64,000 nt of DNA from Mangrovimicrobium sp048323675 (GCF_048323675.1 NZ_JBLWFK010000009.1:1-64000); one strand, 5' to 3'; positions 36,195-45,823 are shown, counted from the stretch's first letter. Numbers and translations: made by a program. Notes: a model not told the origin generated them from the letters alone.

Positions 36195-38435
36195 CTAGCC
36201 TTCCCGCGGCGGCCAGGCCAGGCTGAAATTGTCGAAATCCAGGCTCAGGTTGGGATTGTAGTAGTTGTCCCTGTCGAAACTCCCCGGCCAGCGCGCCTTC
36301 AGGTAATCCCGCTCGCGGACGAAGCGTTCGCGTTTCTCACCGCTGTTGTCATAGCCGCGCGAATAGGATTCGAAGTGGTAGAGCTGGGCGTAGGGCGTCC
36401 ACAGGTTGGTATAGCCTTTTTCCTCCAGCCGCAGGCAGAAATCCACGTCATTGAAGGCGACGGTGAGGTGTTCCTCGTCGAGGCCACCGACCTCCAGGTA
36501 CTTGTCCCGGGCCACCGCGAGACAGGCGCCGGTCACCGCGTGATAGGCCTGCAACAGGCGGGTGCGCGCCAGCATGCCCACCTCGTCCTTGTGCGCCCCC
36601 TTGAAGGCATGAGCCGCCACCCGGTCGAGGCCGACGCCGAGCAGGACGCCGGCATGCTGGATGCGGTCCTCGGCGTAGAACAGTTTTGCGCCGACGGCGC
36701 CGATGCCCGGCCTGGAGGCCTGCGCGATCATCTCCCGCAGCCAGTCGCCATTGCAGACTTCGGTGTCGTTGTTGAGCAGCACCAGCATGTCGCTGTCACA
36801 CTGCGCCACCGCGAAATTGTTGATGGCGGAAAAATTGAAGGGCTTGTCGTAGCGTAAAACGCGCAGCCCGCGCCCGGGCAGGGTCGCGAGATAGGCGAGG
36901 GTATCCGCGTCGTCCGAGCGGTTATCCACCACTACCACCTCGTAGGCGGGATAGTCCGTGCGCGCCAGCAGGCTGTCGATACAGTGCCGCAGCAAGCGCA
37001 GCTGGTTGTGGGTGGGGATGATGATCGACACCGTCGGCACCGGGTCCGGCAGGTCGAAACGCAGGCGATAGGCAGTGGGTATTTCCGAGGGCAGCGCTGT
37101 GGCCGGGAGCCCGCAGCGCGCGACGTGATCCGCCAGCGCGCGCAGGCCGGCCTGCTCCGCGTAGGGTTTGGCGGCGCTGTCGCTGGCGGTGGAGCCCTCC
37201 ACCGCGCGCCAGTGGTAGAGCACCCGCGGCAGGTGCGCGATGCGCGCGGCGGGCAGGTTTTCGGTCAACCGCAGGACCAGGTCGAAATCCTGCGCGCCCT
37301 CGAAGCCTTCGCGCAGGCCGCCGACAGCACTGAGCAGAGCGCGCCGCACCACCAGGAAATGGCAGGCGTAGTTGATCGAGCGCAGCAGGTCGAAATTCCA
37401 GTCCGGCTTGAAATGCGGGGCCAGCGGCTTCCCGTCGGGGTCGACGACGTCCTCGTCGGAATACAGGATATCGGTTTGCGGCTGCCGCCGCAGCGCCTCG
37501 GCGACGCGAAACAGCGCATCCGGGCTCAGCGCGTCGTCGTGATCGAGAAAAGCCACGAATTCCCCTGTGGCCAGCGCCAGCGCGCTGTTACTCGCGGCGC
37601 TGATATGCCGGTTGTGGGGATGCACCACCAGTTTGATGCGCGGTTCCTGTTCGCACAGGCCGTCGAGATACCGGCCAAGTGCGGCATCACCCGATCCATC
37701 GTCACAGATACACAGCTCCCAGCCGGGATAGGACTGGCCGCGCACCGAGTCCACCGCCTGCCGCAGGTACTCGAGCCGTGACTGGTAAACCGGCAGGACG
37801 ATCGAAAACAGCGGCTTCTCCCCTGCACTCCAGCTCTCCAGCTCAGTCCGCTGCGCCTGCAGCGTCGCCGCATCGGGCTCGCCGTAAAGCTTCCACCAGG
37901 TGGCATAGCTGTCGTCGGTACCGCCCCTGAGCCAGCGCGACAGCGCCCGCGCGGAGTCCTCCCGGATACGGTCCCAGGTCCAGCTGGCGCCGAACAGCTT
38001 CAGGCGCACGTACTGTTCGCCGTAGATATACTCGCGGGCAAAGGTATTGATGCGGCGCAAGGAAACACTGCGAATACTGACTTCACAGGGCAGGCGGCTG
38101 GGGTAGAAAACGATTGCCTCGATGTCGTCGACGATCAGTACAGTGCCGAAGAACTCGCGCTGGTCACGGCGCACGAATGTGAAAATATGGTCTGGGGTTT
38201 CAAAGGCGGGCCGCGCAGCGGTAAGCCGCGGGCCGGCCAGGATGCAGTCGCTGTCGTACTCGAGACTCAGGTAGTACAGACCGCGGTCCAGGGCGCTGAC
38301 ATCGAAGCGAATGCAGCTGGCGCCGCCGTCGATCCGGTAGGGCTCGCCGCGCAACTGGTCGTTGAGGGAGGTTCGCGGCAGGGTGAGGTGCTGGAGGCCG
38401 CGACGTAGCGCGGAGGTCAGACGGGATAGCTGCAT
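36195..38435 (-). CDS. two-domain GT2 glycosyltransferase
   Basis: This is a 746-residue protein. Residues 1 to about 190 are a beta-rich N-terminal domain of unknown role. The first GT2 domain (about 215-430) begins FSIVLPVYQSRLEYLRQAVDSV, with VAFLDHDDALSP and LYSDEDVVDP. The second (about 470-720) begins VSIIIPTHNQLRLLRHCIDSLL, with LLNNDTEV and GACLAV and FNDVDFCLRL. The C terminus YYNPNLSLDFDNFSLAWP recurs in the paralogue at 42908. It probably builds O-antigen or capsule chains at the cytoplasmic face of the membrane; donors are unknown. It is transcribed divergently from 38598. Confidence 0.88.
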   Translation of the reverse strand: MQLSRLTSALRRGLQHLTLPRTSLNDQLRGEPYRIDGGASCIRFDVSALDRGLYYLSLEYDSDCILAGPRLTAARPAFETPDHIFTFVRRDQREFFGTVLIVDDIEAIVFYPSRLPCEVSIRSVSLRRINTFAREYIYGEQYVRLKLFGASWTWDRIREDSARALSRWLRGGTDDSYATWWKLYGEPDAATLQAQRTELESWSAGEKPLFSIVLPVYQSRLEYLRQAVDSVRGQSYPGWELCICDDGSGDAALGRYLDGLCEQEPRIKLVVHPHNRHISAASNSALALATGEFVAFLDHDDALSPDALFRVAEALRRQPQTDILYSDEDVVDPDGKPLAPHFKPDWNFDLLRSINYACHFLVVRRALLSAVGGLREGFEGAQDFDLVLRLTENLPAARIAHLPRVLYHWRAVEGSTASDSAAKPYAEQAGLRALADHVARCGLPATALPSEIPTAYRLRFDLPDPVPTVSIIIPTHNQLRLLRHCIDSLLARTDYPAYEVVVVDNRSDDADTLAYLATLPGRGLRVLRYDKPFNFSAINNFAVAQCDSDMLVLLNNDTEVCNGDWLREMIAQASRPGIGAVGAKLFYAEDRIQHAGVLLGVGLDRVAAHAFKGAHKDEVGMLARTRLLQAYHAVTGACLAVARDKYLEVGGLDEEHLTVAFNDVDFCLRLEEKGYTNLWTPYAQLYHFESYSRGYDNSGEKRERFVRERDYLKARWPGSFDRDNYYNPNLSLDFDNFSLAWPPREG

Positions 38436-38597
38436 AGAATAATTCTTGTCGTGTTTTCTGCCGGTACTGCGTGTGCGTCTGAACGGGCCGGTCGGTTGCC
38501 AAAACAGGCGAATACTATATCATAGCCCGCGTACCGTCAGCGCCTGTGCAAGGCCTGCCCCTCCGACAAAATAACTTGCTCACCGGGTACGTTTCAC

Positions 38598-39446
38598 TTG
38601 GAAAAGCGCAGGGCCTTCGTGGCAACAGTGCATTGGCATTCCGACGACTGGGCCGGACTGCAGGTTCGCAAGCTGCGGCAATTCATCGATGCCGACCTCC
38701 AGCTCTACGCATTCATGGACGGCGTCAGCGATGCCCTGGCCGGACTGTTTGACCGGGTTTTTTACAACGACGACCTCTCCCACGACCAGAAACTCGACTT
38801 CCTCGCCGAACAGATTGCCGCCCGGGCCGAGCCACAGGACCTGCTGATATTTATCGACGGCGACGCTTTCCCCATCGCCGAACTCGACTCGCTGTTCCCG
38901 CACCTCGCCCGGTACCCGCTGATCGCGGTCAAGCGCGAGGAGAATTTCGGCGACCAGCAGCCCCACCCCTGCTTCTGCATCACCACGGTCGGCTTCTGGC
39001 AGCAGGTCGGCGGCACCTGGAAACCCGGCTACAAATGGCAGCGTATCGACGGCCAGATGGGCACGGATGTGGGCGGCGAACTCTATGGGCTGCTCGATCG
39101 CGGCCAGTATGCCTGGGAGCCCCTGCTGCGCAGCAACCGGCGGGAACTGCACCCGCTGTTCTTCGGCATCTACGGCGATCGCGTCTACCACCACGGCGCC
39201 GGCTTTCGCGACAAGCTCTGCCGCCGCGATGCGCACTGCGGCATCGACGGCTATTCGGCGAGCCTGGCCCGCCTGATCGAGCGCCTGCAGGGACGCCGCA
39301 GCACCCGCTGGCTGCGCCAGCTGCTGCGCAAGCACATGTACTGGTACATGCGGCGCAAGAACCAGCGTTTGCACCGCGAGGTCATGGCGAGGATCCTGCG
39401 CGATGACGACTTTACCCGCTCACTGGGCCTGACCCCGAAAACCTGA
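38598..39446 (+). CDS. putative glycosyltransferase with DGD motif
   Basis: This 282-residue protein begins RRAFVATVHWHSDDWAGLQVRKLRQFI and contains DLLIFIDGDAFPI (about 90-105), a D-x-D-type nucleotide-sugar motif, and HPCFCITTVGFWQQVGGTWKPG. It resembles GT-A sugar transferases in layout but I cannot assign a family. Start is uncertain: TTG 38598 is the earliest reasonable codon and there is no nearby ATG. It heads a plus-strand run with the sulfotransferase, acyltransferase and methyltransferase-like genes. Confidence 0.6.
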   Translation: MEKRRAFVATVHWHSDDWAGLQVRKLRQFIDADLQLYAFMDGVSDALAGLFDRVFYNDDLSHDQKLDFLAEQIAARAEPQDLLIFIDGDAFPIAELDSLFPHLARYPLIAVKREENFGDQQPHPCFCITTVGFWQQVGGTWKPGYKWQRIDGQMGTDVGGELYGLLDRGQYAWEPLLRSNRRELHPLFFGIYGDRVYHHGAGFRDKLCRRDAHCGIDGYSASLARLIERLQGRRSTRWLRQLLRKHMYWYMRRKNQRLHREVMARILRDDDFTRSLGLTPKT

Positions 39447-39515
39447 CCAGCAGATGCCTTTACCAGTTCTCCCCGACCTTCACCTGTCCCCGTGCCAACG
39501 GACCTCCGGCCAGCC

Positions 39516-40508
39516 ATGACCGGGGAATACGAGGTATTGCAGAACCCCGGCCTGCAGGTCGTCAACGGCGACCTGCTGCAGGGGGCCGATGTGGAAATGA
39601 CCCTGCTGGTGCTCGGCGCGCCGCGCGGCGGGACCTCGGCACTGGCCGGCGCACTCGCTGAACTGGGCCTGTACATGGGCAAAGGCGCCAAGCCGCCGGT
39701 GTACGAGGGACTGGTCCTGGCCCGCGCCATGGAGTCCGGCCAACGCGAGGAAGCCGCGCGGGAAATCGCCGACTACAACGCACAGCATCGTGTCTGGGCC
39801 TACAAACGGCCCGGGTTCACGCATTTTGTCAGCGAGTACCACGCGCTGTTTCGCAATCCGGTCTACCTGGTCATTTCCCGCGACCCGGTGGCGACCGCCA
39901 GCCGCGGCATGATTTCCGGTCGCCTCAAGGGCAACTACCTGAAGAAGCTGCAGCAGATCCTCGCCAAATACCAGGGGATCATCGACTTCGTCGAAACCCA
40001 TGGCGCCTGCGCCGTATTCATTTCCTATGAAAAACTGCTTCAGGACCCGGCCGGATTGCTGGCCAACCTCGTCGGGACCCTGGGACTGCGCGTGGACGAG
40101 ACAGCCATGCAGGCCGCCATCCGCTTCGTGGAACCGAGCCCCCGGCACTACCTGGAGGTCTCCCGCGCAGAACGCACGGAAGGCGAATGGCAGCGCTTTG
40201 ACGCCCGCTGTATTGCCGGGTGGGCCCGCTTCGTCAACAAATCCATGAACCGCCCGCCGCAGGTCATTCTCTACCAGGGCGAACGGGAGATCGCCCGCAC
40301 CAGCGCGGATCGCCCCGGCGGCGGCCAGCCGGGCAACCTGGACTGCGGGTTCAGCTTCGACCTGCAGGAACTGGGGCTGCTGCCCTCCCCCGCCCTGCGC
40401 CTGCGGGTCAAGGGTGAAATTCGCGACATGCCCCGCCCGGCCTACAGCGGCGCCAATCGCCTGCTGTTTCACTGGCGGGCCCTGGCGACGCGGCGCCGCA
40501 ACAGTTGA
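39516..40508 (+). CDS. sulfotransferase-like protein with C-terminal extension
   Basis: This is a 330-residue protein. LLVLGAPRGGTSALAGALAELG (about 32-52) is a 5'-phosphosulfate-binding P-loop of PAPS-dependent sulfotransferases, and VYLVISRDPVATASRG is the 3'-phosphate region. About residue 240 onward is an extra beta-rich domain (PPQVILYQGEREIARTSAD...). It probably sulfates a glycan. The P-loop (G-x-x-R-G-G-T-S) is shared with the protein at 45164. ATG 39516 is chosen; GTG 39492 would add eight residues. The GTG of the acyltransferase follows six bases after the stop. Confidence 0.78.
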   Translation: MTGEYEVLQNPGLQVVNGDLLQGADVEMTLLVLGAPRGGTSALAGALAELGLYMGKGAKPPVYEGLVLARAMESGQREEAAREIADYNAQHRVWAYKRPGFTHFVSEYHALFRNPVYLVISRDPVATASRGMISGRLKGNYLKKLQQILAKYQGIIDFVETHGACAVFISYEKLLQDPAGLLANLVGTLGLRVDETAMQAAIRFVEPSPRHYLEVSRAERTEGEWQRFDARCIAGWARFVNKSMNRPPQVILYQGEREIARTSADRPGGGQPGNLDCGFSFDLQELGLLPSPALRLRVKGEIRDMPRPAYSGANRLLFHWRALATRRRNS

Positions 40509-40514
40509 CCTGCC

Positions 40515-41696
40515 GTGACCAGTAACCCGGTGAAGGCCAGCCCGCAGCGCCTGGAGTACCTCGACGCCATACGCGGCGTCGCGGCGCTGGCAGTGCTGTG
40601 GAGCCACTATTTCTTCGCCTTCGGCCCGTCCCGGCTGAAGCCCCTGATGACCATCCCCAGCGCCCTGTTCCTCGATGGCTACGCCGCGGTGGTGATGTTT
40701 TTCGTCCTCAGCGGCTATGTGCTGTCGCTGGGCCAGACCGGGCACGCGAGGTTCCGTGACTTCCGCATCGGCGGGTTCTGGATCAGGCGTGTCTGCCGGA
40801 TTGTCCCGCCGTTTGCCGCGGCGCTGCTGCTCAGTTACCTGCTGTGCGCCTGGGTCTACACGGTCCAGGCCGACAACCAGCCGGCGCTCACCCACTGGGG
40901 CCAGCGCCACTGGTCCGACGCAAAGTTCCACGCCCCGCTGGCGGAGTACCTCAGGGCTCTGGTCATGGTACTCCCGGACACCCACTTCCCCCTGGTCCCA
41001 CAGGCGTGGACCCTGCGCATTGAAATGGGCATGTCCCTGCTGTTGCCCTGCATGCTGCTGGTGGTCAACCGCAGTTCAGCCTGGCTCGTCGCGTTCACGG
41101 CGATCGCCATCGTCGCCCTCGACGTGTACATCTACCTCTCACATTTCGTGCTCGGTATCCTGGTCGCGCGACACCAGCCAGAGCTGTGCGCGGCGCTCAA
41201 CCGGCGCCCGCTGCGGCAGTCCTGCGCACTGCTGGTCGGGCTGGTGCTTTACGGCAACCGCTTTGCCCCCGACTGGCTGCTGCCGGCACTGCCCAAACCG
41301 CTGATGGTGCTGATAACGGGTCTGGGGGCTGCCACCCTGCTGGTGCTGGTGCTCGCCAATGCGCGCGCCCAGGCGGTGCTGTCGCTGCGCCCCTTCAGGT
41401 TCCTAGGCCGGATTTCCTACTCGCTCTACCTGCTGCACCTGGCCGTCATCCTCACCTTTTCGCAGGCGTTCATTCGCTTCCTGAATACACTGGGATGTAC
41501 GGCTGACGCGAGTTTCTGGCTGGGCATGCTGGCGACCACACTCGCCACCCTGCCCGTCGCCTACCTGTTCAACCGCGCCATCGAGCAACCCTCGATCCGG
41601 CTCGGCAAACAGCTTGCGCGCGCGGTCGAGGGCAAGGGCGGCACTTCAACTTTCCCCAATGACACGCGGAGCCACCCGAATGACACTGCCGCATGA
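40515..41696 (+). CDS. acyltransferase family 3 membrane protein
   Basis: This 393-residue protein has about ten membrane helices. QRLEYLDAIRGVAALAVLWSHYFFAFGP is the acyltransferase-3 start with the catalytic-type His (WSHY). YAAVVMFFVLSGYVLS and FWIRRVCRIVPPF are the following family motifs. Unlike the protein at 30986 it has no SGNH domain. It likely moves an acyl group onto a surface glycan. GTG 40515 starts six bases after the sulfotransferase stop. The 3' end overlaps the next gene by 17 bp. Confidence 0.88.
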   Translation: MTSNPVKASPQRLEYLDAIRGVAALAVLWSHYFFAFGPSRLKPLMTIPSALFLDGYAAVVMFFVLSGYVLSLGQTGHARFRDFRIGGFWIRRVCRIVPPFAAALLLSYLLCAWVYTVQADNQPALTHWGQRHWSDAKFHAPLAEYLRALVMVLPDTHFPLVPQAWTLRIEMGMSLLLPCMLLVVNRSSAWLVAFTAIAIVALDVYIYLSHFVLGILVARHQPELCAALNRRPLRQSCALLVGLVLYGNRFAPDWLLPALPKPLMVLITGLGAATLLVLVLANARAQAVLSLRPFRFLGRISYSLYLLHLAVILTFSQAFIRFLNTLGCTADASFWLGMLATTLATLPVAYLFNRAIEQPSIRLGKQLARAVEGKGGTSTFPNDTRSHPNDTAA

Positions 41697-42222
41697 CCGT
41701 TTTCCCCGGCCCGACTGCCTGGCGCTACTGGATTTCAAGGCGAACGCTGCGCCGGGGCAGGCACTGCTGCTGGGCCTGGAAGCAGCGGAGGCCAAAGCCG
41801 CATGGGAGGATTTCCTGGGGGAGCAGACGCAGATAACGACCGCGAGCGAACCCGTATCAACGCCGGGCGATGCAGCGGGCGGCGGGACGCTGCGACTGGT
41901 CATCGACGGGCGCAATTGTTCCGCCGGGGAAAAGATCGCCACCTTCAACCGGCTCTTTCCCGGTCTCGAGGCCAACGGACTCTACCTCGGCACAAGTGCG
42001 CTGCAGGGCGAAACTGAACGCGCCAGGCTCAGCGCCTTCTTTACCGGCCTGCTGGACGATATGCATGCTTTCCACAAGCGGGGTAAACAGCCCGAGGAAT
42101 TCGCCGTCACCGAACTCACCCGCACGGTAAAAGCCGTGCACGCCTACCCGGGCCTGTTTGTCATCGAGCGGGAGGACCGGCAGAAGCCACAGATGGTCTT
42201 TACCGGTGAGGCGCAATTTTGA
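41680..42222 (+). CDS. degenerate methyltransferase-like protein
   Basis: This is a 180-residue protein of uncertain function. LRLVIDGRNCSAGEKIATFNRLFPGLEANGLYLGTS lines up with the second half of SAM methyltransferases of the kind encoded next door (IIIDDGGHTMLQQRNTFEELYPSLAPGGLYLCED). The catalytic DDGGH is replaced by DGRNC and there is no recognisable SAM motif I in the N-terminal half. YPGLFVIERED matches the final strand of the fold. CGGAGCC precedes ATG 41680. It may be inactive or a regulatory partner. It overlaps the upstream acyltransferase by 17 bp. Confidence 0.6.
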   Translation: MTLPHDRFPRPDCLALLDFKANAAPGQALLLGLEAAEAKAAWEDFLGEQTQITTASEPVSTPGDAAGGGTLRLVIDGRNCSAGEKIATFNRLFPGLEANGLYLGTSALQGETERARLSAFFTGLLDDMHAFHKRGKQPEEFAVTELTRTVKAVHAYPGLFVIEREDRQKPQMVFTGEAQF

Positions 42223-42277
42223 ATCCGGCAAAGCCCGAGCGGCCCATTGCACCATGTACACAGCCAGGATAGCCCCG

Positions 42278-42901
42278 ATGAACGACCTCGAACGCTATTT
42301 CCATAACAACCCCGGCAAGCTGATCACCAAGTGGGATAATTACTGGGCAGTCTACGAGCGCCATTTTTCCCGCTTTCGCGGGCGCGCTCCCCGGGTGCTG
42401 GAAATCGGCGTGTGCCACGGCGGCTCGCTGCAGATGTGGAAGCACTACTTCGGCCCGGAGGCGCGCATCTACGGGGTGGATATTCACCAACGCAGCAAGG
42501 CCTTCGAAGAGGCGCAGATCGAGATTTTTATCGGCGACCAGGAGGACCGCGCATTCCTGCGTGACCTGCGCCACTCGATCCCCGCCCCCGACATCATCAT
42601 CGACGACGGCGGCCACACCATGCTGCAGCAGCGCAACACCTTCGAGGAACTCTACCCCTCCCTGGCCCCCGGCGGACTGTACCTGTGCGAGGACACGCAC
42701 AGCTCCTACTGGCCGCGTTTCGGCGGCGGTTACCGGCGGCCCGATAGCTTTATCGAGTACATGAAAAGCCATATCGCGGCGCTCGGCGCCGGCACTCCCC
42801 CGGCGGGCGTGCTGCCGGAATTTTGCCGCAACGCGGCCTCCGTACACTGCTACGACAGCATCGTGGTGATCGAGAATCACCCGCAAGAACGCGCCGGCTG
42901 A
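42278..42901 (+). CDS. SAM methyltransferase (sugar O-methyltransferase type)
   Basis: This 207-residue protein has motif I VLEIGVCHGGSLQMWKHYFGP, the acidic VDIH at the end of strand 2, and PDIIIDDGGHTMLQQRNTFEELYPSLAPGGLYLCEDTHSSYW. It fits the family of cephalosporin hydroxylase/rhamnosyl O-methyltransferase-like enzymes that methylate sugar hydroxyls. ATG 42278 has AGGAT upstream; an ATG at 42254 is the alternative. It is convergent with the GT2 gene six bases away, mirroring 35344/36195. Confidence 0.83.
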   Translation: MNDLERYFHNNPGKLITKWDNYWAVYERHFSRFRGRAPRVLEIGVCHGGSLQMWKHYFGPEARIYGVDIHQRSKAFEEAQIEIFIGDQEDRAFLRDLRHSIPAPDIIIDDGGHTMLQQRNTFEELYPSLAPGGLYLCEDTHSSYWPRFGGGYRRPDSFIEYMKSHIAALGAGTPPAGVLPEFCRNAASVHCYDSIVVIENHPQERAG

Positions 42902-42907
42902 GCGGTT

Positions 42908-45157
42908 TTACTGCGGCCAGTCCAGCTCGAAACTGCGCAGGCCGCGGCTCAGGTTGGGGTTGTAGTACTCGTCCGCGACCAGGCGCTGCCCCCAGCGCCG
43001 GCGCATGTATTGCGCCTCGCGGGTGTAGCGCTGGATGTTCTGCTCCGAGGAATCCACGCCCCGCGAGTAGGACTGGAAGTGATACAGCTGGGCGTAGGGC
43101 GTCCACAGGTTCACATAGCCGCGCTCGCGCAGGCGCAGGCAGAAATCCACGTCGTTGTAGGCAACCGCCAGGTTCGCCTCGTCCAGCCCGCCGACCTCCA
43201 GGTAGCGCTCGCGCCGCACGGCGAGGCACGCGCCGGTCACGGCGTTGTACTCCTGCACCAGGCGGGTTCGCGCCAGTGAGCCCACCTCGTTGCGATGCCG
43301 GCCCTTGAAGGCGTGGCCGGCGATACCGTCGCCGCCCAGTCCCAGCACTACCCCGGCGTGCTGGATGCGGTCGTTGGCGAACAGCAGCTTGGCGCCGACC
43401 GCGCCGACGCCCGGCCGCATGGCCTGGCTGACCAGCTCCGCCAGCCAGTCCGGGTTCAGCACCTCGGTATCGTTGTTGAGCATGACCACGACATCGCTGT
43501 CGCATTGCGCCACCGCGAAATTGTTCAATGCCGAGAAATTGAACGCCCCGGGGTAACGCAGTACACGCAGCCGGCCCGCCGTTTCCTCCGACTGCAGGAA
43601 ACCCAGGGTCTGCGGGTCGTCGCTGTTATTGTCCACCACGACGACTTCGAAGCGGGAATAGGCTGTCACCTCCCGCAGGCTGCGCAGGCAATTGCCCAGT
43701 ACGCGCAGGTCGTTGCGCGTGGGGATGATGATCGACACCGACGGCGGCGGGTCGGGCAGCCGGTAGTGCACCCGGTAGGCGGTGGAGATTTCCGAGGGTT
43801 CGGCGTCGGCGGCAAGTTGCAGCCGCTCGATATGCCCGGCCAGCGCCCGCAGGCCCGCCTGCGCTGCGTAGGGTTTGTTCTCCGTGGTCTGGGCGGTTGA
43901 GCCCTCGGCGGCACACCAGTGATAGAGCACCCGGGGTATATGCACGATGTGCTCCCTGCTGCAGTGCTCGGCAAGGCGCAGCAGCAGGTCGTGGTCCTGC
44001 GCGCCTTCGAACCCCTCGCGCAGGCCGCCGACAGCCTGCAACAGGTCACGCTTCACCACCAGGAAGTGACAGACATAGTTGATCGCGCGCAGCAGGTCGA
44101 AATTCCAGTCGGGCTTGAAATGACCGTTCAGGGGCCGGCCGTCCTGGTCGACGACATCCTCGTCGCTGTACAGCAGGGTCGTTGCCGGCGCCCGGTTGAG
44201 CGCCTCGACGTACTCATACAATGCATTCGGGGCGAGGCTGTCATCGTGGTCGAGAAAGCCGACAAACTCGCCGCGCGCCAGCGCCAGGGCAGTATTGCTG
44301 GCGGCGCTGATATGGCCATTCTGCGCCCGGGTGACGCAGTCGATTCGCGGGTCCGATGCCGCCAGTTGCGCGAGGTAGTCGCTCAATACCTGGCTGTCGC
44401 TGGCGTCGTCGCAGATGCACAGTTGCCAGTTACCGTAACTCTGGCCGCGCACCGATTCCACGGCCCGGGTGAAGAGCTTCATGTCTGGCCGGAAGGTGGG
44501 CAGGACAATGGAAACCAGCGGCTGCAGGGCGAAGCGTGGGGCGGACTCCCGCTGCTGCTGCAACTCGGCATCACTGCAGCGGCCATGGATTTCCCACCAG
44601 TCCGCATAACCCCGGGATGTCGGGCGCCGCCACAGCGTTTTGATCCCGCGCAACAGCTGTCCGGCGATATCCCGGAAAAACCAGCCGGCGCCAAACACCT
44701 TGAAGCGGACGTAGGGCACGCCGTAAATGCGCTTGCGCGCGAACTCGGTGATCGGCCGGATAGTGACGCGCTCGACGTCGACAGCACTGGCCAGGCGGCT
44801 GGGGTAGAAACGCAGGCTATCGGTGTCCGCGTCGAGCAATACCGTACCGAACACCTCGTCGGCCGCGGCATTCTCGAACAGGAATACCTCGGCATCGCTC
44901 TCTCCCCCGGGAGTGACGCGGCGCACCCGCGGCCCCATCAACGCCGGCGCGCTGCGATACTTCAGGCTGAGGAAATAGAGGCCCCTGCGCACACCGCTGA
45001 CATCAAATTCCAGGCAGTCGTGATGACTTTCCACCTGCACCGGCCCGCCGGGCAAAAAACCGGACAGGTCGATGCGCCGGCTCAGGACAAAGGCCATTGA
45101 ATGCCGCAGCGATTGCGCGCGCGCCTGCAATTTCAACTTGAGCGGATGTGTGGGCAC
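42908..45157 (-). CDS. two-domain GT2 glycosyltransferase, paralogue of 36195
   Basis: This is a 749-residue protein with the same architecture as the protein at 36195: an N-terminal beta-rich domain (1 to about 200), GT2 domain one (VSIVLPTFRPDMKLFTRAVESVRGQSYG, FVGFLDHDDSLAP, LYSDEDVVDQ) and GT2 domain two (VSIIIPTRNDLRVLGNCLRSL, MLNNDTEVLNPDW, YNDVDFCLRLRERG). Long segments are identical or conservative, so the two arose by duplication. It starts with GTG 45157, six bases after the sulfotransferase stop, so it belongs to the minus-strand run 51324-42908. Confidence 0.88.
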   Translation of the reverse strand: MPTHPLKLKLQARAQSLRHSMAFVLSRRIDLSGFLPGGPVQVESHHDCLEFDVSGVRRGLYFLSLKYRSAPALMGPRVRRVTPGGESDAEVFLFENAAADEVFGTVLLDADTDSLRFYPSRLASAVDVERVTIRPITEFARKRIYGVPYVRFKVFGAGWFFRDIAGQLLRGIKTLWRRPTSRGYADWWEIHGRCSDAELQQQRESAPRFALQPLVSIVLPTFRPDMKLFTRAVESVRGQSYGNWQLCICDDASDSQVLSDYLAQLAASDPRIDCVTRAQNGHISAASNTALALARGEFVGFLDHDDSLAPNALYEYVEALNRAPATTLLYSDEDVVDQDGRPLNGHFKPDWNFDLLRAINYVCHFLVVKRDLLQAVGGLREGFEGAQDHDLLLRLAEHCSREHIVHIPRVLYHWCAAEGSTAQTTENKPYAAQAGLRALAGHIERLQLAADAEPSEISTAYRVHYRLPDPPPSVSIIIPTRNDLRVLGNCLRSLREVTAYSRFEVVVVDNNSDDPQTLGFLQSEETAGRLRVLRYPGAFNFSALNNFAVAQCDSDVVVMLNNDTEVLNPDWLAELVSQAMRPGVGAVGAKLLFANDRIQHAGVVLGLGGDGIAGHAFKGRHRNEVGSLARTRLVQEYNAVTGACLAVRRERYLEVGGLDEANLAVAYNDVDFCLRLRERGYVNLWTPYAQLYHFQSYSRGVDSSEQNIQRYTREAQYMRRRWGQRLVADEYYNPNLSRGLRSFELDWPQ

Positions 45158-45163
45158 GTGGGT

Positions 45164-45823
45164 TCAGTCGCGTTTTTTCGCTTTGCTGACGCGCAGGTAA
45201 TCCTCCGGCGCCGGGCGGATGAACTGCAGCGCCCGCTCGCGCACCGCCTCGTCCATCGGCAGCGCCAGCGCTGCGGAAAACTGCGCCAGCACATCCTCCG
45301 TGCAGGCGTTGAGTTTTTCGAAGGACAGCAGCACGGAGTAGTAGCCGCCGGTGGCGACAAAATCGGCGATGCGCGCGTATTCCTGCGCCTGCTTCTGCAG
45401 AATCCAGCCGACGTCGCGGCTGGCGGAAAGCCGCGCCCGATTGGCGATCGCCAGCAGGTCCCGGAATATCACCACGAACACCGGGTTGCGCAGGCGCCGG
45501 GCAATTTCCCCGTAAGGCTGCTGGATCGCATTGCCCTTGAATCCCCAGACCGGCTGTTCTGCGTTGTTCTCCGCGATCTGCTGCTCGGCCGCCTCGATGC
45601 CCGCGGCCAGCGCGCGATTCATACGCAGGTCCTCGAACAGCGGCGGCTTGCCGCTGCGGCCCATGGGCACGCCGAGGATGTTCAGCCAGCCGGCTATCGC
45701 CGAGGTGCCGCCGCGGCTTACCCCGAGCACCACGTAGGTACGCTCGCTGCTGGACAGCACGCCGGCGTCACCGACCGTGGTGATGCCGAGATTGCGCTTC
45801 AGCTCATCGCTCACGTCGCTCAT
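45164..45823 (-). CDS. small sulfotransferase-like protein
   Basis: This is a 219-residue protein. TYVVLGVSRGGTSAIAGWLNILGVPMG is the PAPS P-loop and VFVVIFRDLLAIANRARLSASR the 3'-phosphate region. It is close in motif style to the protein at 39516, including a shared DYLRVSKA-type C terminus, but lacks the extra domain. ATG 45823 overlaps the stop of the upstream sulfotransferase (ATGA), and the downstream GT2 gene starts six bases after its stop; coupled expression is likely. Confidence 0.78.
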   Translation of the reverse strand: MSDVSDELKRNLGITTVGDAGVLSSSERTYVVLGVSRGGTSAIAGWLNILGVPMGRSGKPPLFEDLRMNRALAAGIEAAEQQIAENNAEQPVWGFKGNAIQQPYGEIARRLRNPVFVVIFRDLLAIANRARLSASRDVGWILQKQAQEYARIADFVATGGYYSVLLSFEKLNACTEDVLAQFSAALALPMDEAVRERALQFIRPAPEDYLRVSKAKKRD

